In this document: positions 10,212 through 21,661 of the stretch, in pieces | Layout: each line of letters begins with the position of its first letter | Numbering within the stretch: position 1 is the stretch's first letter | Assembly (NCBI GenBank): GCA_039545275.1 | Contig: BCHS01000017.1 | Span: 248,001-312,000, forward strand | Length of the DNA stretch: 64,000 nt | From: Pseudomicrostroma phylloplanum | Taxonomy: Eukaryota; Basidiomycota; Exobasidiomycetes; Microstromatales | Direction of reading: 5' to 3' | Program-made: the position numbers and the translations under genes | Notes under the pieces: model-generated | The model's database searches: none | Told to the model about the DNA's origin: nothing | Seen by the model: only the letters and a program-made list of their open reading frames with translations

Positions 10212-13200
10212 CTATCGCAAACCGTATTCCGCGACCAGCCTGTCTACATGCTCGGACGACTCCACTCGGCGCTTCGTAAAGCGCTCATCGTGAGCGTCGT
10301 CGATCACCTCGCCTTCCAAGCAGAGGTGCAAGAAGGAAAGGATGTTGGCGTTCAAAATGGCGGTGAACGAGCATCGACGGCAACGATATAGTGTGGTTGG
10401 CTCGTTGTTGCCGTACCGAGTGAGTCGCCCCGATCCCACCGTTTCCCTCGCCTTTTGGAGCGTAATTTGGCTCCAAAATTTTGCCGGCCCCTTCTCCAGC
10501 TTCTTGATCCTCGGCCCAACAAGGTCACGCTTGTGGCGGTTCGGCCGCTTATGCTCACCCTTGACTGATCGGGTGGCGTAAGCGGCCTGCGTGACATTGC
10601 TGCCGGTCTTTCTCTTCCTCATCCATTCCTTCCATGCCTCCACCGATCCCGCAGCTCCAATATCGGCGATGTGTGCCGGCACGGGCAGGCTCGCAAGCAG
10701 TATTGCGCCGCTGAGCGTGTTGATGTCTGCAGTAATACCGGCGGCGGCGGCGGCGGCGGCGAGCAAGGTGTTGATTTGAGCCTCGCGGTCCGCCTCTGCA
10801 ATCAGAGCGTTCTTGCGATGTCGAGCCTTGCTGAGACCCTCGCCTCTGCGCTGGTACAAGGCCTCTGTTGCCTCGAAGGCGTCAGGAGCGGCTTGCGCGT
10901 GGGCAAGCATGCCGGGCAAGGCTTGAAGGCTCTTGTGAGCCCAGACGTACTCGAGCAGTCGGGTCCGTACGGCCGACAGTGCTCCCTCAAGCCCGATCTG
11001 CCTTGCCACTGTCTCGGTGCGCTTGACAATATCGTCCGGAGTAAGCCCTGCTGCTATGCCGATGCGGGACTGCCAATCCAGCAGCCTGAGCATCATGTTG
11101 GACACGTGCGCCAACGAGTGGAGGTCAGCCCGTAGCACCTCGTCCCCGTCGTACTTGATGTACCCTGCATGGAAGGCGGCGATCGCTGGCACCTTAACCG
11201 TTCCGACATAGGCGATGTACAGGTTTCCCACAAGCTCCAAGTAATTGCGCGTGTACTCGAAGGCCTCTGGAGCCCTCTCCCGTAGCGCGGAGCCGTCAGC
11301 CAGACCCTGATCTTGAATGATCAGCTTATGGCCATGTGCAGAGTGAATTACTAGGAAGTTCAGGAGGCCAGCGTTGATACGATTCAGTATGACGTTGGCG
11401 ATCAGAGTCATGAGGATGGGTACGTCTTCCAGCCTTTGTTGTGTGCTCATTGGCCAAATATCCGCACTTCCTCCTATGGTCATCAGATGGGCGAAGTCTT
11501 CGCGGGCCCTGTAATCACCAGACGCCGGAGGCGGGTCTCCCAGAGCCCAACTGAGTGCGTTTCGGAATGCCGCAAGACCGGGACCTGCGTAATGGCCAAA
11601 TCGCGTGCTTTCACCGTTCAGATCCTCTCTAGTTATGTCCTTTAGCACGTGTAGCCATCGACTGGGAACGCTGGCGTACAGTGCGCAAGACATGATGATC
11701 TGAGGCGGAGCCGTGGTGCCCATCGCTGCAAGGGCGGAAGAGTACAGGCGGTGCATTTCCGCGAAGAGGCGAGCATCGATGCTCGTTTGTGGGAGGGACG
11801 CAAAAGGGGCACCGCCGCACGCCCTTTCTAGCTCAGTACGGAGACTAGCGAGCTGTGGAGGGATGGCGATGGGGGGCAGGGTGTCTAGACCGCCATATGT
11901 GGCCGAGTTCATACAGATTGACCCTCGGCGGCAGCAGTGGATCAACGATGATTCGATCGAAGAGGCCAGCATGTTTGCGCTCTTTAGTATCATCGTCCTG
12001 GTAGGTTTCACGGGAAGAGGGGCCACATTCAATCCTAGGTGGGAGAAAGTTTGGATGAGGTCACTAAGCGGCATTGTCGCCGGAGTGGGTACTTGCGTGT
12101 CAAGGCCGGGGATGTGATAGGCTGTCCACTGCTCGGGAGGCGCTTGGGTTGCCATGAAGTTGAGGAGTCTCGACTTCGGTCCAGCGTAGCTGGTAGAGCC
12201 TGCGTCCTCAGCCACCCTCATCCAAGGCTCGCCGTCCACGCAGAGACCGATGTAGCGAACCGCTTGAGTTAAGGCAGTGGTGCTGCTGACGAAGTCCTTG
12301 TGAATTGGAAATGCCTGAGCAAATGAGGCCATGGCAGTGGTCACATTGCCCTCAGCAGCTGGCCTCCATTCTCGTACGTAGAAGGAAATGATGTGTTGAA
12401 CGGACGCATTCGACAGAGATTGGCGTTGGCGCCCAGCTGAGTCGCCATCGCCAGAGACGCCCCACGTGGAGGGTGACAAAAGACCACTTGTGACAAGAGG
12501 CTCCAGTGGCCCCCCTCGAGCTAGGACCTCGAAGACGGCAGGGCAGCCAGCAATTGCCACCCTTGCCATCTCTGTCAGAGGCGGAAGAGCACTCTTGACT
12601 CTCTCCTGGCGGATCACTTCGAGAGTAGCGGCAACACCGGAGACGGGCAGAGGGGCGGGGATGCTAGCATCTGTTGCTGCCATGTTGTGGTATGCCATAG
12701 CTTCCTGTCGGCGTTGCTGTAAGATCGTCACAGCCTGTTGCTCCCGTTCGCGGTGCTGGCGCAATCGTCTGTCCCGCTGAAAGCCAGCTGAGCCACCGAG
12801 GGGGGAAGCAGACCCTGTGGGAGCCACAGAGGATGAGGAGGCTCCGTCGCGACCCGAAGAAGGACTGGCGTCGGGACTGGTGAGGTCGTGGGAAGTACTT
12901 GCGCCGGCCGTACCGGTGGTAGAGGCCAATATAGCAGCTGGTAGATGCGAGTGGAGATTGACATGCCCGTCAGATGACGGCTTCCACATCCCTCTTCCCT
13001 CGACTCCTACTCACCTTGGAGGTCCAGCTGAAAGCTTTCATCTTCCTCGTCCTCTTCATCTTCGCCATGAGTGTCATAGTCCTCGACATGCTCCTCTTCT
13101 TCTACACACTCTTCCTCTTCTACACACTCCTCGTTCCTCGAAGGCTCCACAGCCCTTCGCTTCCCATCCTGACGCCTCTCGGAAGGCGCTTTCGCGCTTC

Positions 13201-13411
13201 CAGTGGCCTTCCTCTTCTCCACGCTCCTTCCTGCGACTTGGGATGGCGTTTCCGCGCTTCCCGTAGTCGTCTTCTTCTTCATCTTCTTCTTCTTCTCACC
13301 TTCGCCACTCTTCTCTCCACCATGGGAAGACGCTTCCGCGCTCCCCATCTCGGGCCAATCCTGCCCTCCACGCACCGGTCCAACACTGGACTCACCCTTT
13401 CCACAAGTCAT
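10212..13411 (-). CDS. Unrecognised 1040-residue protein, intact member of a local family
   Basis: Two exons: 13411..13015 and 12937..10212, joined by a 77-nt GTGAGT...CAG intron in phase 1, giving 1040 residues. I do not recognise the family. The N-terminal exon is low-complexity: three imperfect repeats around GSAEASS, GSAETPSQ and GSAKAPSE with Lys/Arg-rich spacers (a likely nuclear signal), then an acidic block with ECVEEEE repeats. The second exon has a long, probably helical core (about residues 250-870), including a cysteine-rich patch HCCRRGSICMNS. After that come a basic segment and a C-terminal C-x2-C...H-x-C cluster (YRCRRCS...FLHLC) that could bind zinc. Degenerate copies lie just upstream. 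It has no transposase, integrase or polymerase motif that I can see. A virus-capsid or selfish-element origin is conceivable but unsupported. Confidence 0.75.
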
Positions 13412-15030
13412 CGTTCGTATTTATCAAAAATCGTTTGTACCGTTATTCACAGTAAGTGCTGTTAAGCAGGTCTCGATGTGAGACAAAGTCAGAAGTTCAA
13501 AGCAGGTGGAAAGGCGTGGGCCTAGGTCAGCGGTAGTGAAGGGTGAGGATCGACAAGGGAAAGGAAAGGGAAAGAAGAAGGGAATTCTGGGTACCACGTA
13601 GTTGAACCATTCGCACCACTGACACTCGCACCACTGACATTCGCACCGCCGGCAAGGGGGCGGCCGATGGGCGGGGCTTGGAATGCATTCTGGATGGACG
13701 AGCATAGGAAGCAGGCGAGCGGGCGGGCGGGCGGGCGGACGGAGGCACCAGCCAGAGAATCACATCTGGGTCCTCACTCGAGCCAGTCCGTTTCCCCTCT
13801 GCGAAAATGCAGCCTGGGTGGAATAGGCGTGGACGGATTCTGGGTCGGGTCCGTGCCCTTGCAGCACCGGTGTCCCCCGTCCGGCCGGCTCCTCCCGGCC
13901 GAACCTGCCTTCGCCCTCGCTCTCCCTGACTTGTAGCATCGAGGGCACCGTCTCCTTCGTCGGGCTAAGTGATTGACGCATCGCTGTATACCATTTCGAA
14001 GCCCTTGTACCCCACATCTGTCGATATGCTTCCTCGGTCTCACACCTTCCCTATCGCACTGCATAGAAACCCAATTGGACAGGCGTCTATTCGAAAAGAG
14101 CAAGGTTCGGCCAGGGCATCTCGCCTGTCACAGGGGCGCCTCTCCTAAGGTGGCCCGGGCGCGACCGAGCGCGCCTGAGATTTTTTCTCCTTGCCCTCCG
14201 CAAAGGGTCCTGCCTGCCTGGGTGACGCGCTTCCGCTTCCGCTTCCGAGGCAAGGTCAGGCTATAACATCAGTGAGTGCTCACTGGTGCAGTAGCGATGG
14301 GCAGCATGTCACGAGCAGATACGACTGCCTAGCATGATGCTGCCGGTCAGCACTCGGAGCCAAGCCACACTCCCCAGCATCTCGTCTAAGCAACGGCAAG
14401 ACGTCTTTAGGATCCTCTTATACGCACTCCCTGCACTGCCTGCCCTGACGTACACCGGAAGCTGTGCAGTGGGAGCGCAGTCAGCAAAAGGCTTGCACAT
14501 CTTACTCTCCGTGTCCCATGTCTACCGCGCGGCCCTTACCCCAACATTGGTCGCTTGCAGTCGAGGGAGGGCGTCTAATATTGCAATGATACAGTTCGCG
14601 GTAGACTGCATTCGGTCTGTTTGACTCGCTGCGCTGGCTAGAATAGGCGGAGCGACAAGCCCTAAGGGAAGGGGATACGGGTAGGAGCCATAGTGCGAGC
14701 GCTCACAAGGCGACACGAACGTCTTGGTGAAGCGCAGAAGTCATGCGGGGGCAAGTCGGTAGATTGGGCTGTGATTGGAGAAGACTACATATATTACGCC
14801 AAGGCCCCGCCGACAGGCAAGAGAATGTGGATGTGGAAGGAGGTGAGGTACTGGCAGCTGATGGACAGGCTATGCTATGCCTCGATGTAGTCTATCTCTA
14901 TCGTGAAAGGCATACATTGATACGAAGCGTAAAGAAGCCAGCCACGCTCTGTGAAGCCTAGACAGTCATATGTATGCTACAAGATTGGAATTGGTTGTGA
15001 TCATGGCTCGTAAGAGTAGTCTCTCTTGAT
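13412..15030. other. Long gene-poor stretch between the orphan gene and its relics
   Basis: About 1.6 kb with no supported gene. There is a GGGC tetranucleotide run near 13722-13740 and two nearby copies of a TGACA(C/T)TCGCACC motif around 13618-13650. The sequence is otherwise unremarkable. Short open frames on both strands show no domain and no codon pattern that persuades me. It likely holds the promoter of the minus-strand orphan gene plus decayed sequence. Confidence 0.45.
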
Positions 15031-15394
15031 TACAAGAATTTGGGTTCGAGCATACCAAGATCAACAATTCGGCTGGCGATCGCGAGATGGTGTGGCCGTC
15101 CATTCGGCTTATGTGAGCGCGGTCGCAAAGCCGGACTCGCTTTGAGAACGCTAATGCGCAAAGTGAAGTCTTTTCTTTGCCGTCATCGGCAATTCTTCTC
15201 CAAGAGACTTGGTGTGCCAGAGCGCCGTCAGAGATGGGGGCTATGATCTTGCTGTCGACTATCGAGAGTGATGGCGACAGCTGCGCCCGATGCACCGACA
15301 TTCTGTGGACCGATATACTGACAAGTAGTATGACTGACCCCTGGCGATGTCGATATGGATTCAGAGGTTGCAGGTTTGAGCATGGTGTCGTGAG

Positions 15395-15475
15395 TGACTC
15401 CCAAATGGTGGTTCCCTTGACGGCGTGTTCGTTCAGACGTTTCTGCAAGATGTAGTCATCAAGCGCCCGCTGCAC
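15395..15475 (-). pseudogene. Short relic of the orphan-gene family
   Basis: The minus-strand translation near 15430-15475 contains LDDYILQKRLNEH. It parallels MDDYLFQQRLKED in the larger relic immediately to the right and, more weakly, the PMSTQQRLED segment of the intact gene. The following sequence shows no further clear match. I take it as a small tandem duplicate fragment; the limits are approximate. Confidence 0.4.
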
Positions 15476-15477
15476 CT

Positions 15478-17640
15478 CTAAAAGGCGTAAATACCACTCA
15501 TCGCAGGATAGAGGCTCCCCCGTATCATTGGATGATCAAAATGATCGAAAGCTTCGTGCTCTCGAAGAGTACAGTGTCTGGTTCGCGCAAGACTGACTTG
15601 CCTGCCCACACCCCGAAGTGTGCGATCATGAGGGACCATGCTGTCGGTAGTGGCTTGTACATTCTGATCGAAATGTCCTTGCACCTGCGACGTACAGTCT
15701 TCCTTGAGACGCTGCTGGAAGAGATAGTCATCCATCGGACTACTAATCTCGATACCCGTACCTTTCCCGGCCGGTCCGACTTCTTGACAGGCCTTCCTGA
15801 TCACACTTGCTATTTCGTTATCGAGCCACAAAGTGGGATCACTGAAGCTTTTGAAGGCCCAGAAGACACCGCTTGGGATGCCGCGAGGCAGCTTGCCGAG
15901 GTTGGTGATCGAAGATCGCATCCCGCTTCTTCGTACCCGGAAGCGATCCGATGTCTCAAACTGTTCTTGTGACCCTGCCAGCAGACCCGTAAGAGGCATG
16001 CTGTTGAGAAACGGCACTTGCAAGGCGGCGGCGGCGTCGGTGTAGAGGCGGAGCATTTGATGGAAGAGAGTGGGGTCGATTTGTGCAGCCGGAGGAGGAG
16101 CAAACGGAGCATCGCCACAAGCCCTCTGTACTTCGGCACGGAGGTCGTGAAGGTGACGAGGGCTGCGCAGGGGGGGAAGGGTGTCCAATCCTCCGTAGCC
16201 AGCGGAGTTCAGGCAGATGGACCCTCGGCGGCAGCAGTAGATGAGGCACGCCTCGATGCTGGCAGCGCTCTGATTTCAGCTCTTGAGCATCATCGTCCGC
16301 GTGAGCCTCATTGGGACCGGTGCCACCAACTCAAAGACCTCTGGGATTCTCCGCAACAGGCTCGTCAGGGGCATGTTGGTGAGAGGCGGCACTTCCAAGT
16401 TGAGCTCGGGAATCTCAAAGGTACTCCACTGTTCAGTGGGCGCTTGTGTGGCCATGAACTCAACGAGGCGGGTCTGTTGAAGGTCTCCTCGGGTGCTATC
16501 CATCCTCCGCAAGCCGTGTGATCGGCTCCGTGTCGATGCAGAGGCCGACGTATCGTACGACCTGTGCTCGAGACTTTGACCTTGCCACGAAGAACTCTTG
16601 CACGGGAAAGGCTTCGGCAAACTGATCCATCGTGACCGCCACGTCGACGCCAGCAGGAGGCATCCATTTGCGGACGTAAAAGGTGATCACGTGCGTGCCA
16701 TTAGCCGAGGGGGAGAGTGCCTGTCTTGGTGGAGCCCTGTACGACCTTCTGCCGCTGTGTCCCAAGAGGTTGATGGCACGATTGTGCCAGTGCGGATGAG
16801 GATTTCCAAGGGGTCACCTCTCGCCAAGCACTTGAAGAGGCCTTGGCAGCGAGCAGTCAGATTGTTGGCGTTGGCTAGGGGCGGTAGAGCCTGTAGAACC
16901 CTTTCCTCTTCGATCGCCTGTACAACCGAGGCCCTGCTGGTGATGAGAGGAGCAGCGTGATCTGAAGGGGCTCTGTGGGCAGGCCGTGGTATGCAAGGAA
17001 TTCTTGTCTACCCCGGCGCAAGATGGCATAGGCCTCCTGAGCCCGCTTCTGAAATTGTTCCTGCTTTCGTGCTCGCTGGTAGCCAGCTGAGCCAAAGACG
17101 GGAGCGGCAGGTGCAGCTGGTCTTGCTTAAACAGCGGCAGCGGCAGCTTGTCGTGCTTGGAAGTCGGCAGCAGTAGGTGCTGGGATGACAGCGGCGGCGG
17201 CAGTTGGTCTTGAAGTGGCAGGGGCAGGGGCAGCGACGGGAGCAGCGACTACGGTAGCGGCGGGGGCAGCGTTAGGGGCAGCGGCGTTGGCAGCGGCAGG
17301 TGCTGTGATGACAGCGGTAGGGGCGTCTTGCCTTGTGCCAGCGGCAGAGGGAGGGCCAGCGTGAGACACGGGCGAGGCAGACTGACCTGCGCTGGTGACG
17401 GCAGAGGACGATGAGGATGAGGTGACACCGGATGGGAGAATGGGCGCGTATACAGCGGCGGGGCCGATGAAAGCGGCGATTGAGTTGGATCAGGGTCCGT
17501 CGTAGGTGGTACCGGAAGGACCAGCCACGGCGTTTCCAATCGGGTACAGATGGTCGTATGAAGTCCTAGCGTCGTTGCGGGAGGCCAGGAGTGCAGCTGG
17601 TGGACAGTGGTGAGAATAATCAGGTACTGTGGCTCTGTCC
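15478..17640 (-). pseudogene. Degenerate tandem copy of the orphan gene
   Basis: Matches the intact gene over most of its length, in order, on the minus strand. An exon start after CCACCAG at about 17613 gives AALLAS (intact: AAILAS). Next is a Pro/Ala-rich tract, then VFGSAGYQRARKQ...ILRRGRQEFLAYH (intact: GGSAGFQRDRRL...ILQQRRQEAMAYH). The match continues with EEERVLQALPPL, THVITFYVRKW, VRYVGLCIDTEP, EFMATQAPTEQW, ICLNSAGYGGLDTLPP and LRAEVQRACGDAPFA. The copy is broken: in-frame TGA at 17490-17492, TAA at 17127-17129, a frame change near 16930-16960, another near 16500, and a TGA near 16276-16278 where the intact copy has Ala. The end of the family (after about residue 560 of the intact protein) is missing or unrecognisable. 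The Pro/Ala tract is far longer than in the intact copy. Confidence 0.8.
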
Positions 17641-17655
17641 TCTTCCACTCGAGGG

Positions 17656-17961
17656 CTACTCACCTTGCAACTGCCTCTGAAAGTCCTGGTCCTCTCCTTC
17701 GTCGTCTTCGGCATCCGATTCTGTGCGAAATGCTCCTTCCGCCGCTCCGTAAGTGATGGGAGCGCTGGCGGTAGTGGCCGAAGTCTCTGAAGATAGGTCG
17801 TGGTAGGCACCAAAGTCTTGCCTGCCCCAGCGCAAGATCACATAGTGAAGCGAAGGGTCCCATGATGGTGATGACGGCGTGCGAGGTGCCAAAGTGGGCG
17901 GGGACAGAGGTGGACATTCCAGTCCCGTCGTATGGTGGCGAGGATGAGCCAGCGGATGCAT
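17656..17961 (-). pseudogene. Exon-1-like relic with conserved splice donor
   Basis: The minus-strand frame ends ...DEGEDQDFQRQLQG followed directly by GTGAGTAG. This mirrors the end of exon 1 of the intact gene (...EDEEDESFQLDLQG then GTGAGTAG). The same frame also holds ILRWGRQDFGAYHDL, a second version of the ILRRGRQEFLAYHGL segment found about 800 nt downstream in the larger relic. Therefore at least one internal tandem duplication has occurred. It may be the first exon of the adjacent pseudogene or a fragment of a third copy. Confidence 0.6.
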
Positions 17962-18119
17962 TCTTAGAGGATAGAGGTGCCTGTTGCTACCGATGTCTAC
18001 GGTAGACTGTCGCCTCGCAAGATGGTGCTATCTGCGTAACATGACTGTAGGACGTATGCTGGTAGAGGAGAGAGCGCATAGAAGCGTAATGAGTCAGGCA
18101 GTGTGACTACGCTCCGTTC

Positions 18120-18340
18120 TTCTCGTCCTCTACTCACCCTGTAGCCTAAAGAGCGATAGCGTGCGACCTTCTACGGCTATGCCAGTAGGGTACGGTAGAC
18201 CATCGATCTCAACGGGTGGACCGCAGCGAGATTGCCCTGGTTGCAGCGTAGGGCTGAGCGGGTGGCTGGTAGAGATGAGGGAGGGTGTGCTGTGTGTGGT
18301 CAGCATCTGCGCTTGCAATGGCAGCTGACAGTCCTTCACT
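18120..18340 (-). pseudogene. Further exon-end relic of the orphan family
   Basis: A minus-strand frame ends in FRLQG followed by GTGAGTAGAG, the same LQG/GTGAGT junction as in the intact gene and the neighbouring relic. A CTCTACCAG acceptor-like site follows at about 18050. The coding part before it shows no clear similarity to the intact exon 1, so this is a weak call based on the repeated junction. Confidence 0.35.
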
Positions 18341-19443
18341 CACTCGAAGGGTCATTGTTGAACCTCATCTGGTATGTATTGGACCAGTGTGCTAAGCGTG
18401 AGGGCAGGCCTGATGGCATAGTTGAGGGACAAGTAAAGCGATGAGCGTTGAAGAGGATGAGTACGAGGTAGGTGTAAGGGGGAGAAGGAAGACTCACTAT
18501 TATTAGCTAGCACATGGGTAGGCTATGTGTAAGAGTAGACGGTTGATTTGCCGGACCTCGAGAGTCGAAGAGGGGGGCAGGTCGATAGCGTATCGATGTA
18601 GAAGGCGTAGTAGGGCAGCGAAGGCGTCGAGCCATGCTGAGGAAGGGCAGGTGTCAGATGTAGCGTAAGGTGAGGAGAGGAGAGAGGATGTGGAGGGCTC
18701 TGAGGAGAGCGAGAAAAATTGACAAGGTCGTGCCTCCAAGGGCGGCTTTATATATGCTGACCAGGGGCGAAGGGGGGGACGCACGGGTGCATCGTGAGGC
18801 GTTCCGCGCGCAGCACTCAGGGCCACACTGACCGTGGTGCAACCATTGAGCAGGAAGAAGTGAAGTGACTGAGCAAAAGCACCTCCCTTGACCCAAACGG
18901 CATCACCCGCTGAAGCGAGGCAGGAGGCACTGGGCCACAGTAGGCCAAGTCACCCGCCGGAAGAGACGTCCCGTGTTTGGCCGTTGGATGGAATGATCAC
19001 ACTTGCTGCTGCGCTTGAAGCGTGCCTGGCGTGTGTGGCCTGTAGCATCGCCTCCTACGATGAGCATCAGTGGGAAGATGAACCTTTCAGATGGTATGAC
19101 TGATCTCTAAGCTCGATGTTACCACGCGCTTCTTTTGCAACGATGCCCCTCGATTGCAGACTGATTGGGCGATCGGCCGTCTCGCACGTCCCTCCGCTTA
19201 AAGGCCCGCGTGACTTGTGGAATCGCCCCCTAGAAGCTACCATCCCACTCACTCATGATCAAACAACGGGAAGCATCGCTGCTTGTTGATGCCTCGTAGC
19301 CATCGATAGTCAGTCGAGGACATCACCACTACCTGCGCCCACTGGGTCACCGCGTCAGCTCTGGCGTCTGTGCAGCACCACCGCTCGTGCTCGCCTCCAC
19401 CTCGTCCCCTCGCTCCCCTGTCCTCCTCCCTCCTCTACGGAAC
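18341..19443. other. Intergenic region, no supported gene
   Basis: About 1.1 kb. GT donors and short frames on the minus strand (18500-18830) may be more decayed family sequence, but I cannot align them. The right half is the plausible promoter of the plus-strand membrane-protein gene starting at 19444. Confidence 0.4.
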
Positions 19444-21661
19444 ATGAGCGCTGAAGCTCGCAGCGAGCTCACCTCCGCCCCTTTACCACTGGAAGAGGAA
19501 GCAGTCGAGACTACAAAGTGGAACGCAGACTCTCATGCTGCTCGGCCGGGCTCAGTCGCAGCAGGCGAGGCTGGGCGGAAGGACTCTCTACCCCAAGACG
19601 AGCACCTACGCTCCCCAATGTCGCGGCCGATCGCCCCGCCAGACTCGCCATACCTCCTCATCAGCAAAAGCAGCGCCCACTTCCCTCGTCGCTCAGTGGA
19701 CCAGCCTTCCACGCCTATTCACCCCACTCGCTCGGCCCTGAGGAGGAGCAGGACTACCTCGTCTCGCTCCGCTGCAGCTCGTGGCCTCACGCCGATTCGC
19801 ACGAGCAGAAATCGGCCGAGATTCTGGGCTCTGCTTCCCCTCGTTGCGCTGCTTGACATGCTCGTGGAAGGAGTACTGGCATGGCGTATCCTTGAGCATG
19901 TGCAGCAAGGATACGAATCAGCTCCCCATCGTGGGGGAGATCACAAGGGGTCAGGGGAGGAATGGATAGAAGACAGGCAGGCTGCGCTGGTCTTTGCCCT
20001 CATAGGCATGGCTGTACTGAGGAGCATGGTCATTGCTGTCGTGGTCATCGCGAACAAGACGGACCAGCTTGGGCTGGTCGTTGCTACCGTTTGCGCAGTG
20101 AGTCGGGAGGGCATTGTATGCTGCGTGCCCTCAAGCGAGAGAAGTCGACTGACTGGCTCCGCTCTGCTCCCCTGTCCCTCGCCAGCTCTCGACCCTCGTT
20201 ACCATCTCCATCTTCAACCTCCTCTTCCAATCAGGTCAGCTCTTCCAATCCTCCCCCTGGACAGCATCAATACCTCTCCTCCACTCGCAAGAGCTCCCCT
20301 CTCACCTGCACTTCCCACTGCCCAGCGCGCCCTCCCTAGCCATCCTCAACACCACCTCCCTCCTCTTCACAATCCTCGAATACGTCCTCTACGTCCTCGT
20401 AGTGGGAATCAGAGTACCTCCTACGGGCATCACAAGAGGAAGGATGGAAGATATGCGCCGCTGGAAGCGTGGGATGCGCGAGCAACACGCCAGTGCGAGT
20501 GTAGGTGGGCCAGGAGGAGGGCAGGACTTCTTTGCCGCTCCTGAAGAGGAGATCAGCAATACTGGAGAGGTGCAGAGAACGCCAAAGGTCACTGCTCGCG
20601 ATGCAGGTGGGCAGAGAGAGGCGTTGGCCAGTCGCGGGGTACTGCACTCGCCCGTCTCGCCCCTCAAGGGCAGGAGCTATGGAGCGACTGAATATGCCGA
20701 GCCTCTGTCGCTGCCGGAGCCAGCAATGGCAATCTTCAAGCCCGCCTCGTCGTCTTCGCCGCAACGGAACAAGACGTTCGACGCATCGAATCTACTTGAG
20801 CTGCAGCTTAGTGGTGCAGGAAGCACGAAGAGCGACGCTTCTCGGCTCTCGCGGAGATCAAGTGCAGCGGAGCATCTGGACGGCGAGGTCACTGACGACG
20901 CAGAAGAAGACGGCAACGAGCAAGACGCAGCAGAGGAAGACCTCGATGCTGATGAAGCAGAGCTAGACGACGAGCTCGACGACGACGACGACGACAGTGA
21001 AGACGACGCTCCCGATCCAGATGAGATCATCGACATTCCCCCACTCCCCACCTCCCTCTCCCGCGATGCATCACGCTTCCGCCTCGCAATGGCCATGGCT
21101 GATAGCGATACACGGCGCTCGAGCGTGCGGTCTGCTTCTGGCTCCGGCTCTGGATCTGGATCTGGATCGGGCTCTGGATCTGGAGGTGGGAGCGGATTCC
21201 CGGTAGATTTGGACGAGGATGAAGGAGAAGGAGCAGATGAGGTGGCACTCCGGGAAGCAGAGGAAGACCGCGTCTGGGAGGGACTACCGGCGCATCAGGA
21301 CGAGACGCCCAAGCGCAGGACGTATCGCTCCTCTTTCAACACCAACACTCCTGGCGTCTCCATTGCCCCTGCCTCTGTGGCCAGCAATGAGCTGCTAGCG
21401 CCTGCTCCAGACACAAGCACAAGCGCACGCTCCATCGGGACCGCGACACCGGATAGTGGCATTGCAGGCAGCAGTGGCAGCAAGCTCCGAGCGGGCGGGA
21501 AGAGCTCAGGTCTCTTCAGGAGCGGCAGTCAGAAGTTGCGTCGCGCTCTCTCCGGCGGCGGTGGCGGTGACAAGGGTGATGGTGGTAGTGGCACTGGTGG
21601 GACTGGTGGACAGAGATCGCGCTTCTTCGGGAGCAGAAGTGGGGCTGGAGGTGGGAAGTGA
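19444..21661 (+). CDS. Four-helix membrane protein with long acidic Ser/Gly-rich tail
   Basis: Two exons, 19444..20097 and 20186..21661, joined in phase 0 across an 88-nt GTGAGT...CAG intron, giving 709 residues. The chosen start is the first in-frame ATG (MSAEARSEL). I do not recognise the family. Residues about 118-310 hold four predicted transmembrane helices: around FWALLPLVALLDML, LVFALIGMAVLRSMVIAVVVI, LGLVVATVCALSTLVTI (built across the splice junction) and a last one ending TILEYVLYVLVVGI. The last 400 residues are disordered: a poly-Asp/Glu run (bases about 20935-21015), a (Gly-Ser)n stretch (21136-21195) and a basic, Gly-rich end. The helical part looks like a fungal endomembrane or plasma-membrane protein of unknown role. 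The helices spanning the junction support the splice. Confidence 0.75.
21136..21195 (+). repeat. Gly-Ser coding microsatellite
   Basis: Hexamer repeats of the GGCTCT/GGATCT type encode an uninterrupted Gly-Ser run in the tail of the membrane protein. A GAC-repeat run encoding Asp lies about 150 nt upstream (about 20979-20997). Both are likely to vary in length between isolates. Confidence 0.8.

Noticed and set aside
10212..12989. Single-exon model of the orphan gene starting at the minus-strand ATG near 12989
   Set aside because: That ATG lies inside the 77-nt intron; the spliced model joins two open frames in phase, and the same LQG/GTGAGT junction is repeated in the relics.
10212..13411. 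Reading the orphan gene as a known transposon protein
   Set aside because: No DDE, reverse-transcriptase, integrase or helicase motif is visible, and no terminal repeats or target-site duplications were seen around it.
15020..15070. T-loop-like GGTTCGAGC suggesting another tRNA
   Set aside because: No matching acceptor, D or anticodon arms can be built around it.
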